Shown piece by piece: positions 12,219 to 27,808 of a DNA stretch of 64,000 bases. Position numbers and translations under genes: made by a program. The notes below the pieces were generated by a model that ran no database searches, was not told the DNA's origin, and saw only the letters and a list, made by a program, of their open reading frames with translations. Origin of the DNA: Suillus spraguei (lineage: Eukaryota > Basidiomycota > Agaricomycetes > Boletales > Suillaceae); contig JABCPU010000041.1 of NCBI GenBank assembly GCA_016800925.1, positions 124,001 to 188,000 on the forward strand, in the 5' to 3' direction. Numbering within the stretch: the first letter of the stretch is position 1; each line of letters opens with the position of its first letter.

Positions 12219-12757
12219 TCAGCCAGTAAAGTGTCCAGCTGTGCGTGATGAGAAACATCTACACCAGAAAGTTAGCATGACTGACCAAAAAAAAAGGTGA
12301 ATCAGACCTAGATCACGCCCCCCACAGACACCTCCCATGTAATAGAAACCAGTGTCATTATCCTGGAATGGCAAGTCTTCATGATTATCGAGTAAAGGTA
12401 GTTCATCATTATCTATGTCAGATTCCTTTGTAGATATGATGTCAGTTGGTAAAGCAATACCGAGCTGGATAGCATTGAGCATATCTAAATATACTGCCCA
12501 CATGGAGTCACGAGTGATGACGGGACACCCCAAATGGGTGTAGCAAGAAGCAAGGTGGCGACCGAGAGTGGGTGGTACAAGGTCAAATACTGCATGAGAA
12601 GAATTGATATAGATGCAACAAATATGTTCAATGGCACTTGGTGTGATGCCAATCTACACATGGCAGATTGTTGAGTGATATCTCTACAGTAGCAAACAAG
12701 ACTGAGACATACCTTGAAATCAAGTGCTCCAAAGCCTTCAGGCAAATTATATATCAT
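12219..12757 (-). other. Unidentified minus-strand exons
   Basis: Two coding-like stretches lie here. The upstream one (about 12715-12757) reads MIYNLPEGFGALDFK and ends at a possible donor. The downstream one (about 12310-12533) reads TRDSMWAVYLDMLNAIQLG, then a run rich in Asp/Glu, then DTGFYYMGGVCGGRDLG and a stop. The acidic stretch followed by a Tyr/Gly-rich end looks like a real protein tail. I do not recognise a family. An ATG-to-stop model cannot be closed, so this is probably a gene fragment. Confidence 0.3.
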
Positions 12758-13360
12758 GTCTGGAATCCCGTGTGGTAAACCTTATGTGAGGCGCATTGTC
12801 AAACATCAGTGCACTGGCTGATCATTATTGATCTATGTACTTTATTACACCAGCAAAGCAGAGTACTGTAACAAAATTTGAAGTATAAGGAGTTGGAGGG
12901 GAGGACAAGGATATCTGTACCTTTATAAGGTGCAGTGTGCACTCACAGCCGAGGATATAACATCAGTGAAGTACTGTAGCTCCGCCGCACTGTCTACCAG
13001 CTGACTCCAAGTGGTGCGGATAATGACATAAGTGGTTCTAATTTGCAGTGTGTGCATCTACAATGTAACTAGAATTCAGTGAGGATAAGTCGGAAAAAGA
13101 GAAGGAGGTTTTACCAGCAATTTTATATAGCCATAGTAACCAGCTTTCTCCATCAATTCAGAGCAATTGCACTTCCTTACTTGTAGAGTAGAAAAAAATC
13201 AGTTGTACAGCCTGTATTACGTTATCACAGACAATCATTTATGCAATTACACAATGCCTCCTGCCGCTGTACTTGCCGGGCGCTCTGTCCCATCCTTTAT
13301 AACTGACACAAGGCCAAACTACTCATCGATGACCTCAAAGCATATAACTTGTGCTGCATG

Positions 13361-14417
13361 CCATTTGCAGGTGGACATGCTGATGGATTAGCATGGTGGG
13401 AACGCTTTGCCGTCAGCGCTGACAGACATCCTCTAAAGGCACTTGCAATCACCCGCAATCTCTTGGTAGACACATTTGAAGCACTGGCAAAGATTCGAGT
13501 GAATCTTCATTACCATACTCACCAGAAGGCTGTGGCTAACGGAAAGCCAACTCATTGACGTCATGCACACATCCATACTGGTGCCCAGCCAGGAATTAAT
13601 ATCGAAATAGCTGCTGATCTAGAAGCCAATTTTGCATGGGCACCACCGCTCGCACCTCAGACTCAAAACATTGATGATGATCTTGCAGGTCCTGAATCAA
13701 TATCACTCGATGAGATTGATGCAGCATTTGCCCTGCTGGAACACGAAAAAATCCATGGAACGAGTACTGATTGACGGATTGGATGAAGTGTTGGAAGGTC
13801 AGGTTTATGATTTTGTGGAGTTGGAGTGTGTTGACCAAGGTCTTCTACCAAAATCTGTTGATGATGTTACGAACTGGGATGACGTCACCAGCGACAGTGA
13901 AAAGACACAGGCGGTCTGCTGGGAAGTTCTTATAATGTCCAAAGGAGGACAAGGTGAAAGTACAAGGAACGCGTTCCGAGTATGATCAAGGGTTCAGCCT
14001 CAAAGACAAGTCTAAGAGGTTCTGCAAGAATAGAGACTAAGACTAAGGAGTGCTTAGACTTAGAGACAATTCAAGACGACTTAGGTTGGAGACCTAAGCA
14101 AAGGAAGTTCCAGGTAAAACCCAGTAGAATTAAAGTAAAGAATCTACTACAAGTACACTATGCTTATATAGGTATATATGTGCGCACAGACCAGGTAACC
14201 GTGAGAATATAACTGTGTATCCTAATAAGGAAGGCATGTGTTGTACAGATGCATTGAGCATATGAGTCGGAGTCATGTGACATGATATACAAGTAAGAAG
14301 ATAAAGGGAAAATGAATAGGGGCATGTACAACTGTAACAGATGATGAGATCATAGTAGTTGATCATAGTGCAAAAGACGATGAATGGTGGGATGCGGACA
14401 CACTGATGCTCTTCTGA
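13361..14417 (+). pseudogene. hAT-type transposase C-terminal fragment, split by a solo LTR
   Basis: The frame opens with PFAGGHADGLAWWERFAVSA and DRHPLKALAIT, the start of the hAT dimerisation region of ribonuclease H-like transposases. The motif that normally follows (a block with HAADVERLFSDLGG, from family knowledge) is absent; the sequence jumps to RNLLVDTFEALAKIRVNLHY, so about 20-25 residues are deleted. The acidic C-terminus follows (ISLDEIDAAFALLEHEK, then QVYDFVELECVDQGLLPKSV). At 13865 a 475-bp solo LTR interrupts it. After the LTR the tail resumes (DEIIVVDHSAKDDEWWDADT) and stops at 14415-14417. A TGA near 13556 and small frame shifts add to the damage. Confidence 0.55.
13865..14339 (+). 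repeat. Solo LTR, family A copy 2 (475 bp)
   Basis: Starts TGTTACGAACTGG and ends CAACTGTAACA, with a perfect 5-bp target duplication GATGA (13860-13864 and 14340-14344). It has the same length as, and is closely similar to, the copy at 7531-8005. It lies inside the acidic tail of the hAT pseudogene; removing it and one GATGA rejoins the two coding halves in frame. Confidence 0.9.
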
Positions 14418-15022
14418 TGGTGTTTCTTAGTGACGCTTACCATACATTGTCATATACATAGCTTTGTAGCACTTTGAGAATTCTGCCAGGTGGTAGAAAT
14501 GGCGATTCTGCCACTTCTGCCGGCACAACCGGCACAATTAGTCGCAGACAATTCTGCCCCCAGCACTAGCTTTGGCCATCAGTGAACTCGTGAGGAAAGT
14601 AGATAGCAATAAATAACAATACATAGTACACAATCACCAGAACTAGCATAATTCTGCTATTGACAATCACATTGTTATGTTTGGCCTTATAGAGGAAAGA
14701 CGCGTCACTCATTATTGTATAAAATTTTATGATCGAGAGAAGGGCCTGATTTTATTCAAACTCACACTTGAAGTGAAGGCATGACAACAGTTGAACATTG
14801 AGCTAGATTAATTAATAATGCCATAACGAAAGGGAGGTTCATGACTCCGAAGCACCAAAAAATTGACCCGATATTATATAGCTTTGCAAAGCTTTATCTA
14901 AGCATAAAATTTTTATGGTATCTGTCAGAATGATACTACCTGGAATAAGTTACAGCAGTTTGCATAATAAGAGAGGCCGGCGGTATTTTCCAAAAAAAGT
15001 GTGCATTTGTTTTCGAAAAGTA
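14418..15022. other. AT-rich non-coding stretch
   Basis: No gene seen. A cluster of TTCTGCC words (14475-14560) is the only local pattern. Confidence 0.3.
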
Positions 15023-15320
15023 GTCTTACAAAGATTGATTTTTATCTCAACAACGAAGCAAGCTATTGACATGGTCCAAGCGACAAAACTGATCAGAAAA
15101 ATCGAACGCAGACGACCAGCGAAAAAAACCAAGCGATTCGGTGAAGTTGGTGGTCACCTGCTCTCAGAGCCAACAGTCTACAAAGATTGATTTTTATTTC
15201 AGTAACGAAGCAAGATAATGACAAGCGGTAAGATACAAACTTGATAAGAACAATGAGGCGCAGACGACTGTAGAACGAATGGAACGATCTGGCAAAGTGG
15301 ACACTTGTCTCGTGTCTAGT
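15023..15320. repeat. Diverged tandem duplication, period 152
   Basis: AAAGATTGATTTTTAT begins both units, at about 15030 and 15182, 152 bases apart. AACGAAGCAAG, CGCAGACGAC and other blocks recur at matching places. The units differ at many positions and by small indels, so the duplication is not recent. No coding function seen. Confidence 0.55.
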
Positions 15321-16219
15321 ACTAGTATACAAACCAAATTCACACACATCTAATCTCACTTTTCCCGGTCTGCTACATTGTTTCGCATGGGTGTTCAACG
15401 GCTACTGTGGACCGAGTTCTCCGTCTGAGCAACTTGGTATTGGCGACACCATCGTTGTTTATCAATACACCCTGCACATGAGTTCCATCCCCACCCCTTC
15501 CCCCATATTTACCGCTACCATTACGCACATTGTGGGGTGGGGTGGAGGCCATGTTAAGTTTGGTGTGCATACTGAGGCCACTGCTGGCATTCCGACTTAC
15601 CAGGGCCCTTGCACCATTTGTCTTCCACTACGGATATGCTGTCTCTTTTGGTGGCAGTGACTCTGGGGATGGATATTTCCTTTCCCTCGCTTATCTGTGA
15701 TCCTGCAGTCACAGTGATTCCATCACGTCGATTCATTTGTCAGTATCCATTTGCTTGCCTTGTATCACTCAGCAGCCTATTGTGACTTACCCTTTCATTC
15801 ATAGGTTTCAAGATGCGCTTCAGTCATGTGCATGAACCCCAGTGAAAACTGGACATTCTGAAATCTGCTAAAACAGATGTAAATATACGCAAAGCTACTT
15901 TGCACCTTACATACCTGGTCTTATCTACGGTACATAATCGACGCGTTTCGCAAACACAACATTCAGGCTACAGAAATCGTCATCATTCTTGCTTTTCGTT
16001 TTGTTTTTGCAAAAGTAAGCTATAGACTGCTTCCTCATTTCACGTGTTGACTTTGTGTTTAGCAAACGAGAATTACAAGCAGCGCCCGGTCCATACTATG
16101 GCTACTACTCGCACACGTCATAATGCTCTGTACTCGTCACTAGCGCATGTAGTCCTTGTTGCACTATTGCTGCACCCACCATAATACATACTTTTATGTG
16201 GCAGAGTGGGATTTTTTCT
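15321..16219. other. Stretch without an assigned gene
   Basis: About 900 bases. An open frame at 15391-15660 (+) has Thr/Pro/Gly-rich composition but no recognised motif. Nothing here resembles the missing N-terminal half of the histidyl-tRNA synthetase found downstream. Confidence 0.3.
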
Positions 16220-16874
16220 ATGGGTTACCTCTCACTGCCAGCACTCAAAAACCTCAAAAAGTATTCCTATAAAGGTGTAGATGAGTGGGTACTGTTCCAT
16301 TGAGTGTTCTTTTGCTGTTATACTGAACTTTGAAAATAAGATATTTGGTTTCGCGTCATCTCCTTACGCCATATTGGAATTGGTTCATCAAGCTCTTTCC
16401 ACTCACCATCGCCCCAAATACCGTATGTTATTACCACTTAGTTCTTGGCGTCAGTCAAACTTGTTCAGATAACCTTGCTTGGCCTGTGTATTGTCGCTTT
16501 CGATGTCATCACGCTACTATATTACGACCCACTTTATTTGACGGAGAAAGATGGAGCAGTCGGGCCTCCTCAGTGGATCTACTTCACGTGCGCGCATTCT
16601 ATTGTTTGTATCAAGCTTGTGTCACGCTGACCCTCAAAACTTAGATGGGCGATTGGGTTGTTCATGTACCAAAGTCTAGACGCAGTGGACGGGTGAGTAG
16701 ATACCTTACCACCGGTCTATATCCATGCTTATCCAAGTGCAGCAAGCAGGCACGGAGAACGGGAATGGCTGGTTCTTTGGGAGAAATGTTGAATCATGGT
16801 CTGCATGCGCGTTTCCTGACGCGCATATATATCTAACCTTTTTTTCATAGGTTGCGACGCGCTCAACACTACAG
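16220..16874 (+). pseudogene. Ethanolamine/cholinephosphotransferase, 5' fragment
   Basis: The ATG at 16220 opens MGYLSLPALKNLKKYSYKGV, the N-terminus typical of fungal CDP-alcohol phosphotransferases that finish phosphatidylethanolamine and phosphatidylcholine synthesis in the ER. Next come LTPYWNWFIKLFPLTIAPNT (to 16422) and, after an intron, ITLLGLCIVAFDVITLLYYD plus GPPQWIYFT. Beyond about 16590 the frame is lost. The catalytic CDP-alcohol region is partly readable as QARRTGMAGSLGEMLNHG, then an intron and CDALNTT. The family motif DG-x2-AR-x8-G-x3-D-x3-D is damaged: the DG part is gone and the expected Asp before HG is Asn. The gene breaks off at about 16874 and runs straight into histidyl-tRNA synthetase sequence. 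The usual ~400-residue protein is cut to about 40 per cent. Confidence 0.65.
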
Positions 16875-16929
16875 TATGCTGCCTTTACTTCAAGTCGTGA
16901 TTCTGGCCTCATCCTATGTACTTTTCCAG

Positions 16930-18168
16930 CTTGAGGTCGTTCTTGCGGTCCACAGGACAAGATTCGATCAATATCCTCTGCTGTAGACAAGTTGGACAAG
17001 GTTGGTCGATAGAGATGCATTTTCGATGCTGGTTCTAATTGCGTGCAGCTTCCCTGGCTAGAAGTAAAGAAAGAAATGACGGAAGAGAAAGGCCTTTCTT
17101 CAGATGTCGCTGATAAGATTGGAAAGTATGTCAAGCACAAAGGTAGGCAGCCTTGATTTTATGCAAAGCCAAGTATTTCATCTCATTTGTTATACAGGTG
17201 GTCCATCGCTACTCGATCTTTTGAAAGCGGATGCGACTCTCATGGCAAACCCGAGCGCGAAGCAGGGCATTTCAGACATGGATATTCTCTTTACTCTCCT
17301 ATGAGCATATAAAGTGCTCGACAACGTAAGCTCGCTTTCCGTGAATTAGAACATGATATATATTAATGTATGCATAGATCTCGTTCGATATGTCTCTCGC
17401 CCGTGGTTTAGACTATTATACAGGCATCATCTATGAAGCGATCGTCGAAGCATCAGCACCACCAGCTCTTTCCGCAAATGCAACAGAGTCCCCAGCCCAA
17501 GCCCCCCCAAAACCGAAACCCTCGAAAAAAGCCAAAGCTGATGATAACGAAGAGGATGGAGTGGATGAATCGCAGGCTGGTGTCGGGTCCATTGCTGCTG
17601 GTGGCCGGTACGATAACCTGGTTGGTATGTTCACTGCCGCTGCCGCCGCTGAAGGGAAGAAGGCACCAGGGCTCCCGTGTATTGGGGCCAGTATTGATCT
17701 TGACCGTATCTTTGCAATTGTGTGGCCAAAGTGGGTCGAGAAGAGGATGCGGAGTAAAGAGACCATGGTATACGTGTTGGCTGTTGGTGATGGCTTGTTG
17801 GAAGAGCGGATTGCACTCGTGCAGGAACTCAGGGAAGCAGGCATAAAGGTTAGTCAAATTGTCGTTTTTCAATTCATGTATTAACTCTTTTTTTTCAGAC
17901 TGACTTCCTCGCAAAGAGGAAACTGAAGCTCACTGCGCAGTTCATGGCTGGTGAAAAGGATGAAATTCTTTTTGCTGTGATTTTGGGCGGTGATGAGCTC
18001 AAGGAAGGTTTGGTGACTGTTAAAGAGCAAAAGTGGGAATTCGTAGATGGGAAGAAGACAACAGTTCAGTCGGCAGATCAAGGTATGAAGGTGCGGCGGG
18101 ACGAACTGATTAGTTGGATCAAGCAAACACCTACATATCAAGGCTGGTCGAGCGGTCGACTTATCTAG
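16930..18168 (+). pseudogene. HTS1: Histidyl-tRNA synthetase, 3' part
   Basis: From about 16953 (DKIRSISSAVDKLDK) the sequence follows class II histidyl-tRNA synthetase: LPWLEVKKEMTEEKG, an intron, GPSLLDLLKADATLM, SFDMSLARGLDYYTGIIYEA (a histidine-specific motif), VGSIAAGGRYDNLVGMF and LPCIGASIDLDRIFAIV (motif 3 region), then the anticodon-binding domain (AGEKDEILFAVILGGDELKE) to a stop at 18166-18168. The N-terminal half with motifs 1 and 2 is absent. A TGA at 17302-17304 interrupts LFTLL-AYKVLDN, where family members have a charged residue. The copy therefore cannot charge tRNA; the working gene must lie elsewhere. It abuts the phosphotransferase fragment upstream and SEC23 downstream on the same strand. 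Confidence 0.85.
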
Positions 18169-19684
<1,516 letters not shown>

Positions 19685-19691
<7 letters not shown>

Positions 19692-21842
19692 CCTCTGTAG
19701 CTAGTGAAATTGTGCAAAGGATAGCTAAAGGAGAATGGACGTCTTCCGAAGTCCTTGAGGCATACATTGCGCGTTCTGCTATAGCTCAGGCCAAGGTAAA
19801 CTGTCTTACAGAAGGGGAGTAGATTCGCCAATTCTCTTCTGGTATTTCCATCCTGACACCTTTCACAGTCCTATATGAGGACGCCCGAAAGCAAGCAAAG
19901 GAGCTTGATGCAGAGTTTGCGAGCACAAAGACACTGCGGGGACCTTTTCATGGTGTTCCAGTCAGCGTCAAAGATAATTGTACATCGCTCCATGTGCGAC
20001 CGATACGTTTTTGAACTTTGCTGTAGACCAGATCGAGGGATACGACGCGACCATTGGGTTCACAGCATGGGCCAACAACCCAGGCAAAAAAGACGCTTGC
20101 GCATGTCCTTATTATCACATTCACCCATTCTCTCTATCATTACTTGTAGGTCGTTGCTCAACTCAGAGCTGCTGGTGCCATCATCTTCGTGAAGACCAAT
20201 GTACCGCAGACAATGCTCGCGTTCGAATGCTCTAATCCTCTCTGGGGTCGCACGACAAACCCATGGAACAACAAGTATACATGCGGAGGCAGCTCTGGTG
20301 GAGGTTCGTCATATGCTTGTGAATATCTTAGTAAATAACAACGTCTGGCACTAGAGGGAGCTTTGCTTGCCATGGACGGATCCGCCTCGGGCATCGGTTC
20401 TGACATCGGAGGAAGCTTGCGCATCCCAGTATCGTATTGCGGTGTGTACTCTTTGAAGCCAACGGCTGAACGTGTTAGTTCTATTGGTACACAAGGAAGG
20501 TGATGTTCTCGATTCTTCCAACTAAGACGATAACTGGCTTTGTCTTACAGCCGTCCGGCCTGGATTCGAAGTAATTCGATCTTCTCATGGGTCATTACGC
20601 GGTTAGTCGCCACCTGCATCACTTGGCTCATTCTTGACTATTTTCTAGGTCTGTTCAGGACTGTGAATTGTTTTGCAAAACTATCTTTGGCCAAAAAGGA
20701 CTCGTCTCACCAGAATGTTCCCATGTCGTACCACACTGTCGAGCTCCCTTCCAAGCTTCGCTTTGGCTATTACCTGTCAGGTACTATGATATATGTGGAA
20801 CGTCGTGATTTGCTGCTTATAGGTTCCTTATAGATGGCATGATGGAATCGTCACCTGCATGCAAACGAGCAGTACTGGAGACAGTCTCAGCACTCAGGAA
20901 GCAGGGACATCAATGTATTGAGTTTACATCTCCTTTGAGTACGCTTTCTATACCTCTCCTCATTCTCCGTCCTGACAATTTATCAAGACGCAAGTGCGAT
21001 GGAGGTGTTCCTGGGACTCGCATCATCCGACGGTCATAAGAAGATGCTGTCACATCTTGATTCAGACCCTATGGCAAGTTTAAATTAAAGATATGCCGTC
21101 TATATCTCACAAAACCCGACTTGCAGGAGGACAGTTTATTCTTGGTCACCTTGGGTCCCAGATTACCGTCCTTCGTTCGTAAGCTGGCTTGTTGGATCGC
21201 CAAGACGTTCTTGGGCGACTCCCTCTTCCCGCGTTTCTTCTCGTTGGCACGGGAGAAGTCTGTTTTGGAATTCACGGATTTCACTGACCAACGGAATAAG
21301 GTTGCCGCTGCGTGGTATGAACAGATAAGCGTATTGACATTCAGGGACTTTCCTTTGTTAATACCCCCCAGGTACGGGACAAATACGGTTTCGATGGAAT
21401 CATCGCACCTGTGCAGTCACTTCCAGTGATACCTCACGGGTAAGTTTCCGCACCTTCCTTCTCGGTTGTGAAGCTCATAATCTCCAGGGGTGCGACATAC
21501 TTGTCCGTGCTCGCAGCCGCTACCATTACGTACAACGTTATCGACTCTCCTGTCGGCACCATACCAGTGACGCGCGTCAATCCAGATACCGATAACCAGT
21601 CAACAGATTTTGTAGTAGGCGCCTCAGGCCGATCGAAAATGTTCGAGACCCGTATGTACTTGGGCAAGAATCCTGTTTACGATCCCAAAGCGATGGAGGG
21701 CATACCCGTTGGTGTCCAGCTTGTGGGTAAGAAATGGGAGGATGAGAACGCCCTCGCGATGATGCATGTTGTTGACGTGGCATTGGGACCTAGAGGATTC
21801 GGTCCGGGCAGTTGGGAACCTATCAAGACCGTGTCGATCTGA
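19685..21842 (+). pseudogene. Amidase-signature enzyme (fatty-acid amide hydrolase-like), decayed
   Basis: Amidase-signature hydrolases use a Ser-Ser-Lys triad. Here the Lys block is GPFHGVPVSVKDN (about 19940-19980), the Gly/Ser loop CGGSSGG (about 20283-20301), and the nucleophile block GSDIGGSLRIPVSYCGVYSL (about 20395-20455). Other exons give YQIEGYDATIGFTAWANNPG and the C-terminal TYLSVLAAATITYNVIDSPV to PVGVQLVGKKWEDENALAMM, ending at a TGA at 21840-21842. Nearly the whole family length is covered in about ten exons. Lesions: no start codon (it begins inside VTSVASEIVQRIAKGEW, fused to SEC23), two exon ends without a GT donor (about 19815 and 20096), and a frame change at an A-run near 20697. 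Intron lengths (45-60) fit the host. Confidence 0.8.
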
Positions 21843-22436
21843 GGTACTACAGCCGGTGCTTCCCGGTCCATCGTCAAACCTAACTGGTGGCGGCCTTTTT
21901 TTTAAAGTCTTCGTAGCGTTGGACACTTTATCATGCATACATATCTCTATCAAGGGGCATCGTTGTTCCATAGATTTGTCTGTTATTGATGTGCATGAGA
22001 TGTGCGAGTCGATTTCTGTTGCCAATGATGGTGAGGGATTGAGAAGCCTCGGCACACGAAAATCTTTGGATATAGATATATATTGGAGCAATGATGGGGA
22101 CTTGGGATACAGTTTGTGAGGCAGAAAATATGTGATTATTGATGCATGGACGAAAGTGAATTGCCGGAATGTAAGTAGATGCGGTCGTGAGTACGTGAAC
22201 ACAAACATTGCAGTGAGACCAATACCGAGCAGGAATGAAGAGAAAAACAAGCGGAAAGCCGTAGCATTGAAAAAAAGGAAGGAAACAACGCCAAGGAAAT
22301 TCATTGGGGCATGGAGAAGTGCGCATTACGATCAAGCTTGAGAGAAGAAACCAAAAAGAAATGGATAAAGAATATGCGTAGAGGACCCCACACACATGCA
22401 GAAGTACGAGATCATGGGTCTGAGGCACTGGCGCAC
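21843..22436. other. Intergenic stretch between convergent pseudogenes
   Basis: About 590 bases between the 3' ends of the amidase (+) and forkhead (-) genes. A few open frames exist on both strands without recognisable motifs. It probably holds the two 3' untranslated regions. Confidence 0.4.
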
Positions 22437-24470
<2,034 letters not shown>

Positions 24471-24788
24471 AGGGACCACCAAACAGATTGACAACAACCG
24501 GAACGTGAATTAGAACGACGCGACGCGGAGGTCAGGTGACCAGATAAATTGGAAAGTAAGGTTATCAGTCACAGCATTTCCCAAACTATAAATCAGATTT
24601 CACCTGCCTCACTGATGATGATAAAGTAGTATAAGGAGATCAACCGTTGAAAGAGATGTCAAGAATTAATATAGGGAAGGGTTTGTATCAGTTTCGAGGA
24701 CTTGTGGGCTTTTTTTCACTGAAAATACTCAGTAGGCGGGCCCACCTTTTAAGCAAGGCGGCAAGGTGCATCAGCAAACTAGGGGGCA

Positions 24789-24816
24789 CTGTACAATACT
24801 GTACAGTATTGTACAG
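24789..24816. repeat. Perfect 28-bp palindrome
   Basis: The two 14-base halves are exact reverse complements centred on CTGTACAG, with no spacer. TGTACA words recur downstream (24900-24950). It could form a cruciform or bind a dimeric factor. No gene overlaps it. Confidence 0.85.
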
Positions 24817-26950
24817 ACATTACACTTACACAAGGAAGTCCCCACTTTACAATTCTGTCACATACTATTACAATCTGTACATCTCATGACAATGCAGACA
24901 GACTGTACACATAGCACAGACTGTACATATAATAAAGACTGTATCAAGGATACATTTAATCACAGGACTTCACACAGTAAACATGACATACATGCTTCAC
25001 ATCACACTCCCAGTTGCATACTCAGAGTCACCCATGCCATCCCTAGCCCACCCTTGGCACCACTTCAAAGACGTTCACATGGTCTGTCAGCCTGATTTCT
25101 TTGTTATGGGAAACTCTGCTGAAAGCCCATCATCCCTGGGAGGGTCTTCCCTAGTGCTACAATAGGCTCCTGCCCTTGCGAGGATATTTTGACTCAGGTT
25201 TGCATGGAGGCTCTGGCAGACCCGGAGGTTCTCATAATAAGTATAATTTGTGCCCTTCCTTGTCACATACTCACTGCTATGTATGGTAAGTGAAGTCTGT
25301 GTCCTTCTGTGTAGTGACTGTCAATCATCGCTGCCTCATCGCACAGCGCTGTCTGCTGTCCTTACTCATGGCCATGTAATGTGTCAACAACCTTCCTTTC
25401 TCATCACACAGTGTCCACTACTTTGCTCACAGTCATGTAGTGAAGGTCAATTGTCACAGCATTGTCCACTGCCCTTGCTCACAGCCGTGTACTAGCGACT
25501 GAGGCCCAGACCTATGACCTCATAGATCTACCCTCTAGAGCTTCTGGATCTATGATCTTTGAGCTTCATGGAAAAGATATACAGTGGCTTCTTAATCTAT
25601 GGGTCTACAGCCTCAGAGGTTTTCTACACAGTTTTATTTAGCTTCAAGTGATTAGCTTCAAATGTATTTTCTAGTAATTGTTCTCAAGCCTGGTACTTCA
25701 TGAACCTCGCATGCATCTCATTCAACAACCTGACAAAGTTTTTTTTTTTAAATTTTTTTGCTTCATGAACCTTGAATGCATCTTGTTCAATGGGACTTTT
25801 CTCACTTGTTTCTTGCCTTGCGAACCTCCAGAGCATTTTTTTCAACCAGACACTTCTGATTTATCAGAATAGCAAAATACAAATGTACGTATGTAAACTA
25901 TCATTGAAGGCAGTTGTTACAAGAACACCTTCTTGCACCCCTACTATCATTTTTCCTCCTATGCATCGCCGTCTACTCTTGTCCCGACAAGGCCTCCATC
26001 CTCGTCCTCTGCTACCTCATCTGGCTTGCCATTGTCACTCCTTACCTTGCCTATGCTCGCCTCCTCCATCATCGCTGAATGTGCCCTCTTCGTGCGCCTT
26101 CTACCTCCTCCGCACCTATACACACCTCTCTCGCTTCGTGCGCTTCAAGTGCCTCCTCTGCACTTGTCACATCACCTTGCACTTCAACATGCACACCTAC
26201 TTGGTTCATGGGGAACCCCTGTCTGCCTTCAAGGACGTCTTGGTATCGTGTTATGCTTTATTTTTTTACCGTTTACCTTTCTTGACTCATGCATCGCCTC
26301 ATTGGCTCATACCCTTTATACCTTCGGCTCTGCACTTATGACTCCTTCGTGCACATGCGCATTCACATTGGTTGATATGCCTCTGACTTGTTCATGAGCA
26401 TGCGTCCTCTTATTTGCTATCTGACTTCATACCTAATTCAGCAATACTTACGTGTTCATGCTCCGCTTCAACCTTACGTATAAATATGTGCAGATAGCCT
26501 TTGTACTTCTTTAACTTGAATCTACTTGATCTTCGACCCTGAACTTCCTTTTGATAAGCTTTTGATAAGCTTATCATCTCTATTTGAACTTTGTCGAAGC
26601 TCATCGCTTCTACGTCTTTGATTGTCGTCAAGAACCTCGTCTCTGTGATGTAGGTCGTGAGACAGCGTGTAGCGCCCACCTCCAACCAACACAACTAGCA
26701 CACTCTGCACTAGGAGACCAATACGCACGGGCCGCCGCTCTTGATAGAGCGCCCATCGCAGACACCACTCAAGTTCCTTAGCGCCTGGCTAGGTCACTAA
26801 CAGCAGTCATGTACTATTGATCAAAGCAAGCATGAGTGAGATATGGACATACGCAAACATCAAGAACATATGATCAAAGTAAGGATAACAAAAACATCAA
26901 GAACTCGCACCTGAGTCAATACAGGAAAGTGCATCAAGAAGCAAGAGGTG
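24817..26950. other. Non-coding, repeat-rich stretch
   Basis: About 2.1 kb without an assigned gene. A diverged pair of ~75-base units with CTTCATGAACCT...GCATCT...TTCAA lies at about 25690-25850, separated by T-runs. Pyrimidine-rich sequence at 25930-26390 gives long open frames on the + strand that look like composition artefacts. A duplicated TTTTGATAAGC lies at 26550. Confidence 0.35.
25310..25500. repeat. Three diverged ~63-base tandem units
   Basis: The pattern GTCAA..., CACAGCxxTGTC, TGCTCACAGxCATGTA occurs three times (units ending at about 25379, 25440 and 25493). The units differ at many sites. No function seen. Confidence 0.5.
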
Positions 26951-26954
26951 ATGT

Positions 26955-27428
26955 CTAGTTACCTTCAGACTGGGGCAGTGACAATGTGTACTCCATTAGA
27001 GCAGGTAAAGGGCTCATCCTTGGACTACTAGAGCAGGGTGTTTGTACATTTTCAGCCTGATACACCATGGACCTGTAGTGAGGCTGCAAGCTGTCAGACA
27101 CATTATATGCCCCCCTGCCGTCATGATAACCCACATGTCCTTGTTGAGGGACAGGCACACAAGTGCCATAAGTCTCTGTGTGGTGTTGAGGAGCAGGTGG
27201 TTGAGGAGTAGGGATACGAGCATTGTGAGTCTCGGTGTGCTGTCGAGGAGCAGGTGGACGAATATTGTATGCAGAAGCTTGATGACCTAAACCAAGATAC
27301 AGCGAAGAAGAGAACTTACAAAGGACCATTATAAGACCCCTTGGACGCAAGGACGTACTGAGTGATGTGGTGCCTGCTAATGACCAAGTCATCTGGGTCA
27401 GCAGAATGGAGAGGGATGTGTCTCTCAT
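26955..27428 (-). CDS. Hypothetical Pro/His/Thr-rich repeat protein, doubtful
   Basis: An open stretch contains two copies of a short motif: PAPRQHTETHNARIPTPQP and PAPQHHTETYGTCVPVPQ. These are encoded by a DNA tandem duplication of about 70 bases (about 27135-27265). The start codon is uncertain and an intron near 27290 is possible. It could be a low-complexity surface-protein fragment or non-coding. I recognise no family. Confidence 0.25.
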   Translation of the reverse strand: MRDTSLSILLTQMTWSLAGTTSLSTSLRPRGLIMVLCKFSSSLYLGLGHQASAYNIRPPAPRQHTETHNARIPTPQPPAPQHHTETYGTCVPVPQQGHVGYHDGRGAYNVSDSLQPHYRSMVYQAENVQTPCSSSPRMSPLPALMEYTLSLPQSEGN

Positions 27429-27808
27429 AAAAACCCATTTTTCCCTTTGTTTGCTTCTTCAGGTTGTTGTAGGCCACTTGCAGAAGGCATTGTGTCTAGC
27501 AGGAAAAATCATGGACCTGACTTTGAAAGAATACCAATTATGGGAAAATTCAAGGTGACAAGTATGTGGCAGAGGCGAAATTCTGATAATTGTCCAATGT
27601 CAACATGGTTTATTGCTGAGGAGACAGTTGTTACCAGTTCTGTATTACTTGAACGGCTACAGTTGCTTATACACTACTAATGTATATGTACATTATGAGC
27701 AAGTCGACTGTATGTAAATTGATTCTGGGGTGACGGAGATGAGTATACTGCACTAATCGATATGATTACCTGGAAGATCATACTTTGAGAGTATGTGTCT
27801 AAGTCAGA

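Noticed and set aside
16930..18168. Histidyl-tRNA synthetase as a working gene
   Set aside because: Motifs 1 and 2 are absent upstream, the 5' side is another gene's fragment, and a TGA interrupts the frame at 17302.
25772..26397. Long + strand open frames rich in Leu, Ser, Pro, His
   Set aside because: Three frames are open over the same pyrimidine-rich stretch with no motif or splice pattern; composition artefact.
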